The notes beneath the pieces were generated by a model, which saw only the letters and a program-made list of their open reading frames with translations, did not search any database and was not told the DNA's origin. A stretch of 19,045 nt of DNA, from positions 1-19,045 of the forward strand of contig CALRDB010000016.1 of NCBI GenBank assembly GCA_943354745.1, in the 5' to 3' direction. The position numbers were made by a program, and so were the translations under genes. The stretch is from Candidatus Nomurabacteria bacterium (GTDB lineage: Bacteria > Patescibacteriota > Minisyncoccia > Phycocordibacterales > UBA10002). Numbering within the stretch: the stretch's first letter is position 1; each line of letters starts with the position of its first letter. Below are positions 18,657-19,045 of this stretch, one piece after another.

Positions 18657-19045
18657 ATGAGCCTCGATTCATTCCCTCAAAACACACCTTCTCCAGAAAA
18701 AGAGAAAAGCCACGAGCAGTTACTCGAAGAAATGGTCGCCCGAGGCCAGCTCATTGCGCATACATGGTGGTCTGAAGAGCAGGGACGTCGTCTTGGAGGA
18801 AAGCCCGAATGGCAGAGTTTTGCCGGAAATGGAAATCAGGATGTTTTGGCTGGGAAAAGGAATATTCCCAAAGTTCTTTTACTCCAGCTTCGAGGTATAA
18901 ACGAAACCAAGCCTTTCTTTGGCAAGAAGTTGTCTCCGGATTCCCCAAATGGTCTTGATGGGTTACTCCGAAAGCAAAATATAGATGCGGCGCTTACCAT
19001 TGAGAGGCTGAAGAGGAAAGAGGTCGTTATGGAGAAACAGAAGTA
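18657..19045 (+). CDS. Unknown protein, partial at the right edge
   Basis: An ATG three bases after the pheS stop opens a frame that continues for 129 codons to the end of the window; the last two bases, TA, could begin a stop codon. It is hydrophilic, with a Glu/Lys-rich N-terminus (SPEKEKSHEQLLEEMVARG), then HTWWSEEQGRRLGGKPEWQSFAG and FFGKKLSPDSPNGLDGLL. No membrane segment and no family are recognised. Close spacing to pheS suggests the same operon, where pheT would be expected in many genomes. Confidence 0.65.
   Translation, partial: MSLDSFPQNTPSPEKEKSHEQLLEEMVARGQLIAHTWWSEEQGRRLGGKPEWQSFAGNGNQDVLAGKRNIPKVLLLQLRGINETKPFFGKKLSPDSPNGLDGLLRKQNIDAALTIERLKRKEVVMEKQK

Noticed and set aside
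1..19045. CRISPR array or UGA-recoded genetic code
   Set aside because: No regularly spaced repeat-spacer series is present, and TGA ends several well-defined genes at their expected C-termini (rpiB, prfA, antitoxin), so the standard stop code holds.

Overview
The window looks like a chromosomal segment of a Candidate Phyla Radiation (Patescibacteria) bacterium, most likely Parcubacteria-like. This is inferred from four things: transketolase encoded as two separate genes; compact or reduced translation factors (short RF1, short EF-Ts, a PheS without its N-terminal arm); many small membrane proteins of unknown function; and few visible Shine-Dalgarno sequences. TGA ends several clear genes (rpiB, prfA, the RAYT gene, the antitoxin), so the standard stop code applies and the UGA-recoding CPR lineages are excluded. 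No rRNA or single-copy marker was compared, so the placement is tentative.

Layout. (1) 1-861: the C-terminal end of a surface-type protein with LamG-like domains. (2) 878-1714: a REP-associated tyrosine transposase (RAYT) gene bracketed by two near-identical palindromes; the downstream palindrome forms the end of the ORF. (3) 1735-9928: a central-carbon block with GAPDH, RpiB, an Rpe-like epimerase, both transketolase halves, a PfkB-family kinase on the minus strand and a D-2-hydroxyacid dehydrogenase. Small membrane proteins and a type IV pilin-like protein are interleaved. A HigBA-type toxin-antitoxin pair sits between the transketolase halves, followed by a diverged second copy of the transketolase C-terminal tail. 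(4) 10120-13931: ribosomal protein bL25, a secreted coiled-coil/lytic-transglycosylase fusion, and a secreted protein with a duplicated unknown domain. (5) 14424-19045: translation genes (bL31, RF1, uS2, EF-Ts, tRNA-Thr, PheS) plus an unknown membrane protein and an unknown partial ORF.

How the genes work together. GAPDH, RpiB, Rpe-like and the two transketolase subunits would cover lower glycolysis and most of the non-oxidative pentose-phosphate interconversions; no transaldolase is seen here. The 3' part is a translation cluster in which tsf has its own promoter.

The most striking non-coding pattern is that at least eight genes (gap, tktN, antitoxin, pfkB, gyaR, rplY, rpsB, tsf) have a good -10 hexamer ending only 6-9 nt before the start codon, which predicts leaderless mRNAs. 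Other structure includes three dispersed GTCATTCC...GGAATCC hairpin repeats, a pair of related 120-140 bp AT-rich intergenic elements in opposite orientation, and several intrinsic terminators, among them a back-to-back pair that points to an unannotated minus-strand transcript near 14.0-14.3 kb.
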